Positions 38,501 through 46,203 of a DNA stretch of 64,000 bases are shown here, piece after piece; the stretch's first letter is position 1; every line of letters starts with the position of its first letter. This DNA is from CAZMRW01 sp964568805 (GTDB lineage: Bacteria > Pseudomonadota > Gammaproteobacteria > Methylococcales > Methylomonadaceae), in contig CAZMRW010000004.1 in the NCBI GenBank assembly GCA_964568805.1, positions 1 through 64,000 on the forward strand, read 5' to 3'. The translations under genes were made by a program, and so were the position numbers. A model generated the notes under the pieces. The model made no database searches. It was not told the DNA's origin and worked only from the letters and a program-made list of their open reading frames with translations.

Positions 38501-39218
38501 AGTTATCGGCGATGTCCGGGTTGTGCTGGGCTACATAACTCCAGCGTGACACGATATCCATCAAGTCGCTGATGAATCCGGCCAAGTCCGGCGCGGCGAT
38601 GATGTCGGCAAATTCAGCGGCAGCCTCCGGCTGCGCCGACAGTTGCGCGCGCAGTGTCGCGGCCGCATTATCGGCATCCCGGTACTCGCTGTCCTTGCCT
38701 TTTGCCACCAGCTTGTAATGCGCCGATAACAAGCCGATAGCCGCTCCGGCGCGGGCCACGCGGCGCTCGGGATCGGTATCCCGATCCGCTTCCGGAAATC
38801 CGGACGCAATCAGCAGATCCATGCGTCTTTGGATGGCGTCAATATCCCAATTGTCGATGGACTGGTCTTTGAAGGCTAAATTCAGTTTGGCGACGACTTC
38901 ATTTTTATAGGCAAAGACCGTTTCGAATTCTTTCCTGATCTTTGCCGCTTGCTCCTGATGCTGCTTTTCAACATTAAATAGTCTGGCGACAAATTGTCCG
39001 ACGAAAGGCCCCATCCGTACCAGCAGATCGGATATGGCCTCCGGCTGCATGCCTTCGCCCTGATTCCGGCGATAGGCTGCAAACGCGTCATAAAGTTCAA
39101 CATCATGCTTTTTCACTGACGCGTCGAACACATCCAGTAAGTCCTGAAGACGAGCGGCATCATATAAATCCGGATAGCTAAAGCCGGGAATTCCAAGCGT
39201 AAAGTTGTATTGATCCAT
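35505..39218 (-). CDS. Giant Nfn-like fused flavoprotein (GltD-like plus PyrK-like)
   Basis: About 1237 residues. The order is: a helical N-terminal domain (about 1-300) with no family I recognise; a cysteine-rich 4Fe-4S region (C-x2-C near 320, then CPGTGHRICNDCMKGC); a GltD-like FAD/NAD(P) oxidoreductase (VVGLGPAGYTMSHYLLNEG; ASGAGKPT; later GGGLTAIDTATELM); and a ferredoxin-reductase-like domain (YPGQFYRVQNF; IGGGLGNAVLFSIG) ending in a PyrK-type 2Fe-2S site (QCMMKGICAQC). Nfn transhydrogenase uses the same two modules as separate subunits. The reaction here is unproven; NAD(P)H-ferredoxin transhydrogenation or flavin-based bifurcation is a reasonable guess. The ATG at 39218 was chosen; a GTG at 39281 is possible. 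Confidence 0.7.
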   Translation of the reverse strand: MDQYNFTLGIPGFSYPDLYDAARLQDLLDVFDASVKKHDVELYDAFAAYRRNQGEGMQPEAISDLLVRMGPFVGQFVARLFNVEKQHQEQAAKIRKEFETVFAYKNEVVAKLNLAFKDQSIDNWDIDAIQRRMDLLIASGFPEADRDTDPERRVARAGAAIGLLSAHYKLVAKGKDSEYRDADNAAATLRAQLSAQPEAAAEFADIIAAPDLAGFISDLMDIVSRWSYVAQHNPDIADNWLSFKFPEKRDFDHLVEHETVDRGEFTAWMGDLKHRRRRDGFKLTDPRFNQRQVLSEVDHCIYCHERDTDSCSKGMRNKKTNTFKVDPLGVTTTGCPLDEKISEMHLVKRNGDNIGALAIIIVDNPMCPGTGHRICNDCMKGCIYQKTDPVNIPQIETNVLTDVLFMPYGFEIYSLLTRWNPLNVMRPVMQPYNGKNVLVVGLGPAGYTMSHYLLNEGFGVAGIDGLKLEPLPATLTGDGNSLPLPIIDFKELYEDLDQRILAGFGGVAEYGITVRWDKNFLKVIYLTLLRREAFRAYGGIRFGGTINIEDAWKMGFDHICIASGAGKPTIIDLKNNLMRGIRKASDFLMALQLTGAAKSSSLANLQVRLPAGVIGGGLTAIDTATELMAYYPVQVEKILDRYHTLVGIYDEASVRSRYDREEQIILDEFLVHGRAIKAERSRAEAAGEQPNFQPLVESWGGVTLFYRKGMKDAPAYRQNHEEIAEALEEGIALAEGMSPISAVPDEYGHLSAVEFDKLELENGRWNSKGHIVRVTLRNLYIAAGTSPNTIYQSEYPDTFVMDKYFFQRYQPEWTDGELELVPMHDEAAPKLGKPAPLTSYQKDGKFISFYGDNHPVYAGNVVKAMASAKNGYPYIVKLFERELAALNPETQPERDAALKRLFASLDEAFNATIVAINRLTPTIIEVVVKAPMAAEKFYPGQFYRVQNFEAYAPVEQGTALTAEGLALTGAEVDKEKGTISLIALEMGSSSRLCATWKVGDPLVIMGVTGTPTDIPTGKTVLLIGGGLGNAVLFSIGKALRAAGNRVIYFAGYKYGQDIFKVEDIEAASDIIIWSVDNTPGAEAFKTTRPQDKTFIGNILECMLAYAKGELGEQPIKLADVDHLIVIGSDRMMAAVKDARFNVLKPYLSKVQHAIGSINSPMQCMMKGICAQCLCKHVDTDTGKEYFVYSCYNQDQDLDKVDFPHLNARLRQNTVQEKLSNLWLDYLLEQQKAAKTAD

Positions 39219-39446
39219 AGTATTTTGTTCGATTAGCTCAAGACAGTGCAAGCCTATCGGATAGTCTGGCTGTATTTGCACTTATGAGGGTGGCTGAAGA
39301 ATTGATTTAACAGAGCATTATAATAAATATTGGCCTTTTTTTCTACAGATAAATGGAGTATTTCGGTAACGGATAGTTGGCTGCCACGATAAAATTAAAC
39401 CTGATATGTTGGGAGATTCGTTTCAATTGCTATTTCTGCAGGCAAT

Positions 39447-40817
39447 TTAAACGGCCGACTTAAACCGTTCCTTAGTGATACGGCTTTCTCTGACATGGTC
39501 AACGATCGGAGCCGGATAATCGCAGTTGACGTATTTTTTCTCCCAGAGATGTATTGTCTTTGCCGGAAAGTTTCTCAGTTCCGGCAACCATCGATAAATA
39601 TACCCGCAATCGGGGTCAAACTTTTGCTGCTGCCGCCAGGGATTAAAAATCCTGAAATAAGGCTGGGCATCGCAACCGGTTGAGGCGGCCCATTGCCAGT
39701 TGCCGTTATTTACGCAGGGGTCATAGTCGACCAGATGCTGCGCAAAATAGCGCTCACCCCAGCGCCAGTCGATATGAAGATCTTTAACCAGAAATGAGGC
39801 GGCGATCATCCTGACCCGATTATGCATGAAGCCGGTAGCATTCAGTTCGCGCATCCCGGCATCGATGATTGGAAATCCGGTTTTGCCCCGGCACCACGCC
39901 TTAAAATAAGTCGGGTTGTTGTCCCACGGCAGGTTGTCAAACTTTTCTATAAAGGCATGACCGAAAACGCCTGAAAAATGGTATCCGATATGGGTAAAAA
40001 AATCCCGCCAGTATAATTGCCGCAGCAACGGATGGTCGCTACCCAGCTTTTCGACGATGGCATAAAAAACCTCCCGAACCGAGCAAGTGCCAAATTTTAA
40101 ATGAGCCGAAAGTTTGCTGGTCGCATCCTGATCAGGGTAGTCGCGGTTATGTCCATACTCTTTACAGTTACCGAGCTGATCCAGTATGGCCATTGCATGA
40201 TGCCGTCCGCCCGGTATCACAGGCCCCGTTTTATCGCCTGAAAAAGAAGCGAACTGATCGTAAGTGAACTCAGCCGGCACATGCAAGAAACAGGGGGGGG
40301 CTAAAAACTGCGGCGCCGGTACCGGAAATTGTCTGGCATGATTATTAAAAGCCGTAAAAACTTTGTACGGCGTGCGATCATTTTTCAACACCTGCTCAGG
40401 CTCAGTCAGTAACGCATCGGACAGAACGTGCAAGGCGATTCCCAACTGGCTGCAAACATCAGACGTCTCGGCGTCACGCTGCCGGCTGAACGGCGTATAA
40501 TCGCGGTTAATAAACACCGCTTCTATTTGCTGCTGTGCGAATAGCAGTCTTATCACCTCTTGCGGGGAAGCATGATAAAGCGCCAGTGTGCCGCCTGCTG
40601 CATTTAGTTGCCGTTCAAGATCGTCGATAGACTGCAGCATGAAGCGCAAACCGGGTTTGCTTCGGTACCTATGGGGCCGGATCTGTCTTTGATCGAAAAT
40701 AAAGCAGGGTATGACTTGCCCTGACAGACGCAATGCTTCGTTCAGGCCGGTGTTGTCTGGTAAACGTAAATCGCGCCTGAAAATAAACAATGATTTGGCA
40801 TAGCAAGGCGTCTTCAA
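39447..40817 (-). CDS. phrB: Deoxyribodipyrimidine photolyase
   Basis: A 456-residue class I CPD photolyase that splits thymine dimers with blue light. The N-terminal antenna domain (LFIFRRDLRLPDNTGLNEAL) and the FAD-binding helical domain are both present (LHLKFGTCS-like AHLKFGTCSVREVF, WRDFFTHIGYHF, GFPIIDAGMRELNATGFMHNRVRM, WAASTGCDAQPYFRIFNP). The length is normal (E. coli 472). It lies upstream of, and divergent from, smbP. Confidence 0.95.
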   Translation of the reverse strand: MKTPCYAKSLFIFRRDLRLPDNTGLNEALRLSGQVIPCFIFDQRQIRPHRYRSKPGLRFMLQSIDDLERQLNAAGGTLALYHASPQEVIRLLFAQQQIEAVFINRDYTPFSRQRDAETSDVCSQLGIALHVLSDALLTEPEQVLKNDRTPYKVFTAFNNHARQFPVPAPQFLAPPCFLHVPAEFTYDQFASFSGDKTGPVIPGGRHHAMAILDQLGNCKEYGHNRDYPDQDATSKLSAHLKFGTCSVREVFYAIVEKLGSDHPLLRQLYWRDFFTHIGYHFSGVFGHAFIEKFDNLPWDNNPTYFKAWCRGKTGFPIIDAGMRELNATGFMHNRVRMIAASFLVKDLHIDWRWGERYFAQHLVDYDPCVNNGNWQWAASTGCDAQPYFRIFNPWRQQQKFDPDCGYIYRWLPELRNFPAKTIHLWEKKYVNCDYPAPIVDHVRESRITKERFKSAV

Positions 40818-40891
40818 TTTTAATGTAAAAGATAATGTATCGTATTAAACCGGGGACTAAAAATGTTTAATAGAAGGGAACTAAAACGATA

Positions 40892-40918
40892 ATTAGCAAA
40901 CTAATTTTGGTTGCTAAT
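40892..40918. promoter_or_regulatory. Inverted repeat upstream of smbP and phrB
   Basis: A perfect 8-bp inverted repeat, ATTAGCAA and TTGCTAAT, with an 11-bp spacer in the divergent phrB/smbP region (about 240 bp). A third partial TTAGCA follows. It has the form of a dimeric-regulator operator. The regulator is unknown. Confidence 0.4.
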
Positions 40919-41058
40919 ACTTAGCAGCACTATGCAAAAAATAACAATATTTTTTAATAAGCGTCGATCTAAATCGTTTTGCAGCATCATTGCGGATGTA
41001 GTGTGCGCTGAGCGCTGATTTAAGGATCGGCATCCTAAAAATCCATGAGGAAAGAATT

Positions 41059-41391
41059 ATGAAAAAAATAATAACATTATTTGCAGGTTTATTGTTAATG
41101 TTAAGTTCCGCTGTTTTTGCCGAAGAACATGCAAAAGCTGCGCTGGAGCATGCCAATGCAGCCGTAGAACAAGGCAAAACCGGTAATGCAAAAGGGCTTG
41201 TCGAACACGCTTCTGTAGCGTTGGAACATGCGTTAGCCGGCGCCTTGGTCGCCCACGGCGGACCAAAAGGTCATTTGGAAGCCGGTGCTAACGAACTGGA
41301 AGAAGCCATTAATCATGGAAATCTGGGTCATGCCGAAGATGCGACCAAGCATGCCGAATCAGCAGTAGTTCATATTAAAGCCGGTCAATAA
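41059..41391 (+). CDS. smbP: Small metal-binding protein SmbP
   Basis: A 110-residue periplasmic protein with a signal peptide (about 1-21, VFA-EEH). The mature part is a repeated helical pattern with regularly spaced His residues (EEHAKAALEHANAA, EHASVALEHALAG, HAEDATKHAESA). This matches SmbP, first described in Nitrosomonas europaea, which binds copper and other divalent metals. It probably buffers copper in the periplasm, which fits the multicopper oxidase genes near the start of the window and a copper-demanding lifestyle. AGGAAAG is the ribosome-binding site. Confidence 0.85.
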   Translation: MKKIITLFAGLLLMLSSAVFAEEHAKAALEHANAAVEQGKTGNAKGLVEHASVALEHALAGALVAHGGPKGHLEAGANELEEAINHGNLGHAEDATKHAESAVVHIKAGQ

Positions 41392-41404
41392 CGATCAATC
41401 AGGA

Positions 41405-41431
41405 AGAAACGGGCGGATTTTCCGCCCGTTT
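41405..41431 (+). terminator. Rho-independent terminator after smbP
   Basis: A perfect 12-bp stem, GAAACGGGCGGA and TCCGCCCGTTTC with a TTT loop, begins 14 bp after the smbP stop and is followed by ATTTATGT. The stem is GC-rich and clear; the U-tract is short. Confidence 0.75.
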
Positions 41432-42000
41432 CATTTATGTCGAAAAAAATCTGATGCCGGTCTGCTTTCTGGCGACTGCATGCAGGCAGCCGTATAACCA
41501 GTACGGAGTCCCGCCGCCGGATAGCTCAAACGATGGTCTCCTTCACTTCCCATAACATACCTGATTAGGCTCGGATTTGTGAAAGCGCTTTTTATCAATG
41601 ACTAATGCCTATGATAACAAGCAATTCAGCTATCTGCTGCACAAGCCGGGCAGATTCTAACACCCATCTGATGGCTGCTCGTTAGTGCCGAGACGGAATT
41701 AATTTTATTCATTGGTTCGGCTCCTAAATCGGTATAATAGACGAAGCTGAATGACCGCGTCTTGAATATGGCTAATGCAGTTGATGCTTTCGTCAACACT
41801 GCCATCATCGTTCTCAAGCAGATTGAAATTTTGATGTTTTCTGTATTCTTATAATTTCCCATTGGGGGGTGTAGCATCCCTGATACCGCTTCTATTCAGG
41901 TTTGGTTATTTATGGCATTTTGTTCCAACCTCTTTTAACCCCTTAATCAATAAGCAGCCTGTGTTGATTGTATATTTTCCCTTCCGATCGCTAAGCTTTC
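41432..42000. other. Non-coding stretch upstream of the ABC-F gene
   Basis: About 570 bp without a supported gene. An 83-codon minus-strand ORF (41626-41877) has no ribosome-binding site or recognisable family. The sequence before 42001 is AT-rich and may hold the promoter of the ABC-F gene. Confidence 0.4.
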
Positions 42001-43884
42001 ATGTTGAATTTTAAAAATATCGCTTTGCGCCGGGGCGCCCGGGTTTTATTCGAGCAAGCCTCATTTACCATTCACAAAGGCCAGAAAGTTGGGATTACCG
42101 GCGCCAATGGAGCCGGCAAATCCAGCTTGTTTGCGCTGATCAGAAATGAACTGCATCTGGATGGCGGCGATTTTTCGATGCCGCCCGGGCTCGAAATTGC
42201 CCATGTTGCACAGGAAACGCCGGCCGCTCCCTGTTCCGCGATCGATTATGTCATGGACGGAGATCGTGAATTAAGACAACTGCAGCAGCAGTTGCTCGAA
42301 GCCGAACAGGCCGATGACGGGCTAAAGCAGGCGCAATTGCATGCGGCGCTGGAGACGATCGGCGGCTATAGCGCGGAGGCCAGGGCATCACGCTTATTGA
42401 ATGGTTTGGGATTCGGCACCGATCAGGAAAAGAATGCCGTCAACTCGTTCTCCGGCGGCTGGCGAATGCGTTTGAATCTGGCTCAGGCCTTGATGTGCCG
42501 TTCCGATGTTCTGCTGCTCGATGAGCCGACGAACCATCTGGACCTGGATGCGGTGATCTGGCTGCAGGACTGGCTTTGCAAGTATCCGGGAACCTTGCTG
42601 CTGATTTCCCATGACCGGGATTTTCTCGACACCATAACCGACCATATCGTGCATATCGAGCAAAGTAAAGCCGAAATCTATACCGGTAATTATTCGGCAT
42701 TTGAGAAAATGCGTGCGGAAAAACTGGCACAACAACAGTCAGCTTTCCAGAAGCAGCAGCGGGAAATCGCACACATTCAAAGTTTTGTCGACCGGTTTAA
42801 GGCTCAGGCCACGAAAGCCCGACAGGCGCAAAGCCGGATCAAGGCGTTGGAAAGGATGGAAGTGATAGTCCAGGCGCATGTCGATTCGCCCTTTACGTTC
42901 GGCTTTGCCGAGCCCGGACGTATGTCCAATCCACTTTTGACACTGGATAAGGCCGCCATCGGCTACGGCCAAACCACGGTCATTAATCAGGCAAATCTGT
43001 CTTTATCCCCTGGCGACCGGATCGGGTTGTTGGGGCCCAATGGCGCCGGCAAATCCAGTCTGATTAAAGTGCTGGCCGGAACCATGCAACCGTTATCGGG
43101 GCAGCGGCGGGAATCGGCCAATTTAAAAATTGGTTATTTTGCCCAGCATCAACTGGAACAATTGCGCGTCGACGAGTCTCCCTTATGGCATTTGCAAAAA
43201 CTCGATCCGCAGGCGACCGAAAAGGATTTACGCAATTTTCTCGGAGGCTTTGATTTTCAGGGCGACAAGGTTTTAGAAGCCGTCAGACCTTTTTCAGGAG
43301 GTGAAAAAGCCCGGCTGGTCCTGGCGTTGCTGGTGTATCAAAATCCCAATCTGTTATTGCTGGATGAACCGACCAATCATCTGGATCTGGAAATGCGCCA
43401 GGCCTTGAGCATAGCCTTGCAGGACTATCAGGGCGCTATGGTCGTCGTCTCGCATGACCGCCATTTATTGCGCACGGTCACCGACCGGTTATTATTGGTT
43501 GCCGGAGGTCAAGTACAGACCTTCGACGGCGATCTCGACGACTACCGGAGTTGGTTGACGGAGCATAAAAAAGGCGAAGAGAAAGCCATTGTTGAAAATA
43601 CGCCCGGAATAACACGCAAAGATCAGCGAAAATTGGATGCAGAACGCAGACAAAGATACAAACCCCTTTATGATGCGCTGAAAAAATCTGAAATCGCAGT
43701 TGAAAAATATCATAATGAGCAGAGGCAACTTGAATCGCAATTGGCTGACTCCGCCATTTATGCTGAATCTGAAAAAGAGCGGTTAAAACAGGTACTAGCC
43801 AGGAAAGCGCAGGTCGATAAAGCGCTGGAAGAAGCCGAAGCCGACTGGCTGGAAGCCGAGGAAAGGCTGGAAGCTGCGAAATAA
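42001..43884 (+). CDS. yheS: ABC-F ATPase, YheS type
   Basis: A 627-residue protein with two ABC cassettes and no membrane helices. Walker A sites are GANGAGKSS and GPNGAGKSS; signatures are NSFSGGWRMRLNLAQAL and RPFSGGEKARLVLALL; Walker B sites lead LLLDEPTNHLDL twice. The interdomain linker (about 225-300) and a charged C-terminal coiled coil (about 530-627) are typical. ABC-F proteins bind ribosomes and tune translation. The C-terminus and overall match favour YheS over Uup or EttA. Confidence 0.85.
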   Translation: MLNFKNIALRRGARVLFEQASFTIHKGQKVGITGANGAGKSSLFALIRNELHLDGGDFSMPPGLEIAHVAQETPAAPCSAIDYVMDGDRELRQLQQQLLEAEQADDGLKQAQLHAALETIGGYSAEARASRLLNGLGFGTDQEKNAVNSFSGGWRMRLNLAQALMCRSDVLLLDEPTNHLDLDAVIWLQDWLCKYPGTLLLISHDRDFLDTITDHIVHIEQSKAEIYTGNYSAFEKMRAEKLAQQQSAFQKQQREIAHIQSFVDRFKAQATKARQAQSRIKALERMEVIVQAHVDSPFTFGFAEPGRMSNPLLTLDKAAIGYGQTTVINQANLSLSPGDRIGLLGPNGAGKSSLIKVLAGTMQPLSGQRRESANLKIGYFAQHQLEQLRVDESPLWHLQKLDPQATEKDLRNFLGGFDFQGDKVLEAVRPFSGGEKARLVLALLVYQNPNLLLLDEPTNHLDLEMRQALSIALQDYQGAMVVVSHDRHLLRTVTDRLLLVAGGQVQTFDGDLDDYRSWLTEHKKGEEKAIVENTPGITRKDQRKLDAERRQRYKPLYDALKKSEIAVEKYHNEQRQLESQLADSAIYAESEKERLKQVLARKAQVDKALEEAEADWLEAEERLEAAK

Positions 43885-44058
43885 ATCATCACGTATATAA
43901 GGCGTATCGAAATTTGATTATGAATGCCGCTAGATTAAATTTAATCAGATATTTCTATGTCGCAGCGGCTAAATATTATTGCGGCCTGATAACCCGTTGT
44001 TCAAAAATCAAAGATAAGGGTTGAGACATGGATAATTTTGCATTTCAGGACAAAGTCC

Positions 44059-44571
44059 ATGTACGAAATCATAAAACTGCTATTTGATATTTGTCGTTTT
44101 AAAAAAGGGCCTCATGATTTGCCCTATTCCTTGCTGTTGCAGAAGCTGCTGATAATCATTTATGCGGTTATCCGGTTTTTAATGTTGAATAGTAGCGTCG
44201 GCTGGATCAATGCCTTATTGCAAATTACCGTAGAAATTATTATTGTCTGCAGTTTTAGCTGGATTATGTTGTATTTCGATCGAAGACTGAAGCGCTATTG
44301 CCAAGTAACCTGTGCTTTTTTCGGTACTTTTGCCATGCTCGGGTTCTTTGCCTTGCCGGCAATTGCCTCTCTGGTCATTGGCCGGGGCGGATGGCTTGTG
44401 TTTCTGACGATGCTTGTATTAACAGGCTGGTTTTGTGCCGTCACGACGCATATTATTTATCATGCACTGGACCGGCGATTAAGCACGAGTATAGGCGTGG
44501 CGTTTTTATTTTTAATGGGATCCTATCTGTTACTGGACGTTTTGTTTCCCGGTTTTTCCGAAGTTAATTAG
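44059..44571 (+). CDS. Small integral membrane protein
   Basis: A 170-residue protein with about five hydrophobic helices (QKLLIIIYAVIRFLML, ITVEIIIVCSFSWIML and others) and a basic cytoplasmic N-terminus. The ATG at 44059 was chosen over a TTG at 44038 because AGGA lies 8 bp upstream. No family is identified with confidence. It is 8 bp upstream of the universal-stress gene, so the two are co-transcribed. Confidence 0.7.
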   Translation: MYEIIKLLFDICRFKKGPHDLPYSLLLQKLLIIIYAVIRFLMLNSSVGWINALLQITVEIIIVCSFSWIMLYFDRRLKRYCQVTCAFFGTFAMLGFFALPAIASLVIGRGGWLVFLTMLVLTGWFCAVTTHIIYHALDRRLSTSIGVAFLFLMGSYLLLDVLFPGFSEVN

Positions 44572-44579
44572 GAGCAATC

Positions 44580-45023
44580 ATGGACAGCTATAAACATGTA
44601 TTATTGGCAGTCGACTTTTTCGATAAAAGTGATGTGGTAGCCGACAGGGCGAAAGACTTGGCCGAACGATATCAGGCCAGACTGAGCATCGTCCATGTGG
44701 TCGATACCATGCCGATTACCGATCCGGCGTATGAGTTGCTAATGCCTTTTGATATGGATTTAACGGCTGAATTCCTGGCAGCTGCGAAATCCAAGCTAAA
44801 TGCGCTGGCAAAAAAACTAAACGTAGCTGAAAGCGATTTATGTTTGGAAACGGGCAGCCCCAAACATGAAATTATCCGGGTTGCCGAAGAATTAAAGGCC
44901 GATTTGATCGTCATCGGTTCACACGGTCGACACGGGCTTGCTTTACTGCTGGGGTCTACAGCCAACTCTGTATTACATCATGCTGCCTGCGATGTGCTGG
45001 CGGTTCGATTGCAAGATAATTGA
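44580..45023 (+). CDS. uspA: Universal stress protein UspA family
   Basis: A 147-residue protein with the Usp alpha/beta fold: VLLAVDFFDKSDVVADRAKD at the start and the nucleotide-binding loop IVIGSHGRHGLALLLGSTANSVLHHA near the end (G-x2-G-x9-G(S/T)). It is a stress-linked cytoplasmic protein, probably binding ATP. GGAG is the ribosome-binding site. It is probably in an operon with the membrane protein before it. Confidence 0.9.
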   Translation: MDSYKHVLLAVDFFDKSDVVADRAKDLAERYQARLSIVHVVDTMPITDPAYELLMPFDMDLTAEFLAAAKSKLNALAKKLNVAESDLCLETGSPKHEIIRVAEELKADLIVIGSHGRHGLALLLGSTANSVLHHAACDVLAVRLQDN

Positions 45024-45097
45024 CAGATTGAAATAAGGCTTTTTGTACAACAAGCCGGCCGGATTTAAGGCTCTAATAACTAAAAGGCAGATGAAAG

Positions 45098-45526
45098 ATG
45101 ATTGGACACATTGAAAGTTACGATAGTGAAAGACAGACGGGAGTAATCAAAAGCGAGGACCAGTTTTTTGAATTCCACATCGATGACTGGATTGCCGAAG
45201 TGCCCCCGGACGTAGGCGATGATATCAGGTTTGACCTGGAGAACGGTGTCGTCAGCAATGTTGATTTGGTTGGCGCTTATCTGGAGAAACCAAAGCCGGT
45301 GAAATTTAAGTATCTGGCTGCCGTGATGTCTTTACTCTTTGGCTGGGTCGGTTTGCACCGCTTTTATCTGGGCTATTACCGCGTTGGCTTCATTCAGATA
45401 GTCTTGACTGCATTATTATTGCGAGCCGGATTCATTGTTTTCGTTCCGCAATGGGGATTTATAGAAGCCTTGCTGCTGGCTTCCGGAAAATTTGATAAAG
45501 ATGCCAAGGGACGTCCTTTAAAATAA
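45098..45526 (+). CDS. TM2-domain membrane protein with cold-shock-like N-terminus
   Basis: A 142-residue protein. Residues 1-60 (IGHIESYDSERQTGVIKSEDQFFEFHIDDW) resemble a cold-shock OB-fold without the canonical RNP aromatic set. Residues about 70-135 form a TM2 domain: two helices around GWVGLHRFYLGYYRVGFIQI. The combination is known in several bacteria; the function is not established. It may sense nucleic acid or a nucleotide at the membrane. Confidence 0.75.
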   Translation: MIGHIESYDSERQTGVIKSEDQFFEFHIDDWIAEVPPDVGDDIRFDLENGVVSNVDLVGAYLEKPKPVKFKYLAAVMSLLFGWVGLHRFYLGYYRVGFIQIVLTALLLRAGFIVFVPQWGFIEALLLASGKFDKDAKGRPLK

Positions 45527-45574
45527 TCCGATTTCAGAAAAGTCCTGATTGAGTGATCAAGCAAGCATCTAAAC

Positions 45575-45829
45575 TCAACGTATTTTCTGCATATAAAAAG
45601 AGCCAGGTTCCCGGTCCGGCGTTAAATAAGGGGCGATTCGCCGTAGCTGCTGGTAATGATTGTGATGCAGAAAATTGAGTGCGCCCAGGATTTTCCAGTT
45701 GCTATTGTGCGATAGGAAGGCTTCCAATAAATATTGCTCATTCCAGAATCTGACTCGTTCCTTCAGCCATTCTGCCGGATAATTTCCAGGTGAAAATATG
45801 TCAAGTAAATGGGCAATCAGGTTGTTGAG
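45575..45829 (-). pseudogene. Orphan 84-codon reading frame, probable gene remnant
   Basis: This frame has no usable start codon: it opens directly after the TAA that ends the ArfA-like ORF, in the same frame, and runs 84 codons to TGA at 45575. The encoded sequence is strongly protein-like (AEWLKERVRFWNEQYLLEAF, then WKILGALNFLHHNHYQQLRR and IAPYLTPDREPG). It looks like the C-terminal part of a gene whose 5' end was lost. The family is not recognised. Confidence 0.45.
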
Positions 45830-46045
45830 TTAATTAATCGAACCTGACAAGCCAGTGCAGGAGGCATTTCTAATTATTCTGGTTAGAACGATTGGAAATG
45901 CCTCTTGCCTGGCATGTTTGTCTTTGCGGCGATATTGAGTTTTATCGGAAAAGATTTTAGCTTTATTAAATCGGTGCGCATGCTTGGCAACCGGGTTATG
46001 CATCGGAAATATGTCTATTTCTTTCAAATGTCTACATTTTTTCAT
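45830..46045 (-). CDS. ArfA-like ribosome-rescue factor candidate
   Basis: A 71-residue small basic protein. The middle (KAKIFSDKTQYRRKDKHARQ) recalls the basic KGSYxRKxKH region of ArfA, which binds stalled ribosomes and recruits RF2; a short DUF family with a shared NPVAKHAHRFNKA motif is another possibility. ArfA genes are distinctive because a terminator or RNase III hairpin inside the coding sequence truncates the mRNA. Here a long hairpin lies inside the last third of this ORF, before the stop. That combination is the main argument for ArfA. Confidence 0.5.
   Translation of the reverse strand: MKKCRHLKEIDIFPMHNPVAKHAHRFNKAKIFSDKTQYRRKDKHARQEAFPIVLTRIIRNASCTGLSGSIN
45851..45913 (-). promoter_or_regulatory. 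Long hairpin inside the ArfA-like ORF
   Basis: A 63-nt stem-loop: GCCAG/CTGGC, an internal loop, GAGGCATTTC/GAAATGCCTC plus four more pairs, a 2-nt loop, then TTCT/AGAA around GGTT, 23 base pairs in all. It lies within codons of the ORF, about 19 bp from its stop. There is no U-tract, so an RNase III-type site is more likely than a classical terminator. Confidence 0.6.
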
Positions 46046-46113
46046 GAATTACCTCTTATAATAGTCTCAGTTTGTGTAACTGCAGACATCGGATTAATAT
46101 AGCACGTTAAATG

Positions 46114-46176
46114 GGGTAGGCGCTAGCCGTAACCCAATGTATCAAGACGTCAATTGCTGGGTTACGCTGACCTAAC
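46114..46176. repeat. TAACCCA palindromic repeat upstream of mnmG
   Basis: GCTAGCCGTAACCCA and TGGGTTACGCTGACC face each other about 21 bp apart; the core CGTAACCCA/TGGGTTACG is perfect. This resembles a dispersed palindromic element with TAACCCA arms known from beta- and gammaproteobacteria. It ends about 28 bp before the mnmG start. Confidence 0.5.
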
Positions 46177-46203
46177 TTAAACCACTTAGAGTAAATAGTA
46201 GTA

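Noticed and set aside
37866..38549. Plus-strand ORF of 227 codons within the giant flavoprotein
   Set aside because: It is antisense to a region with iron-sulfur and FAD motifs; low-complexity His/Val content is typical of a shadow frame.
41626..41877. 83-codon minus-strand ORF between smbP and yheS
   Set aside because: No ribosome-binding site, no recognisable family, and it lies in a non-coding stretch.
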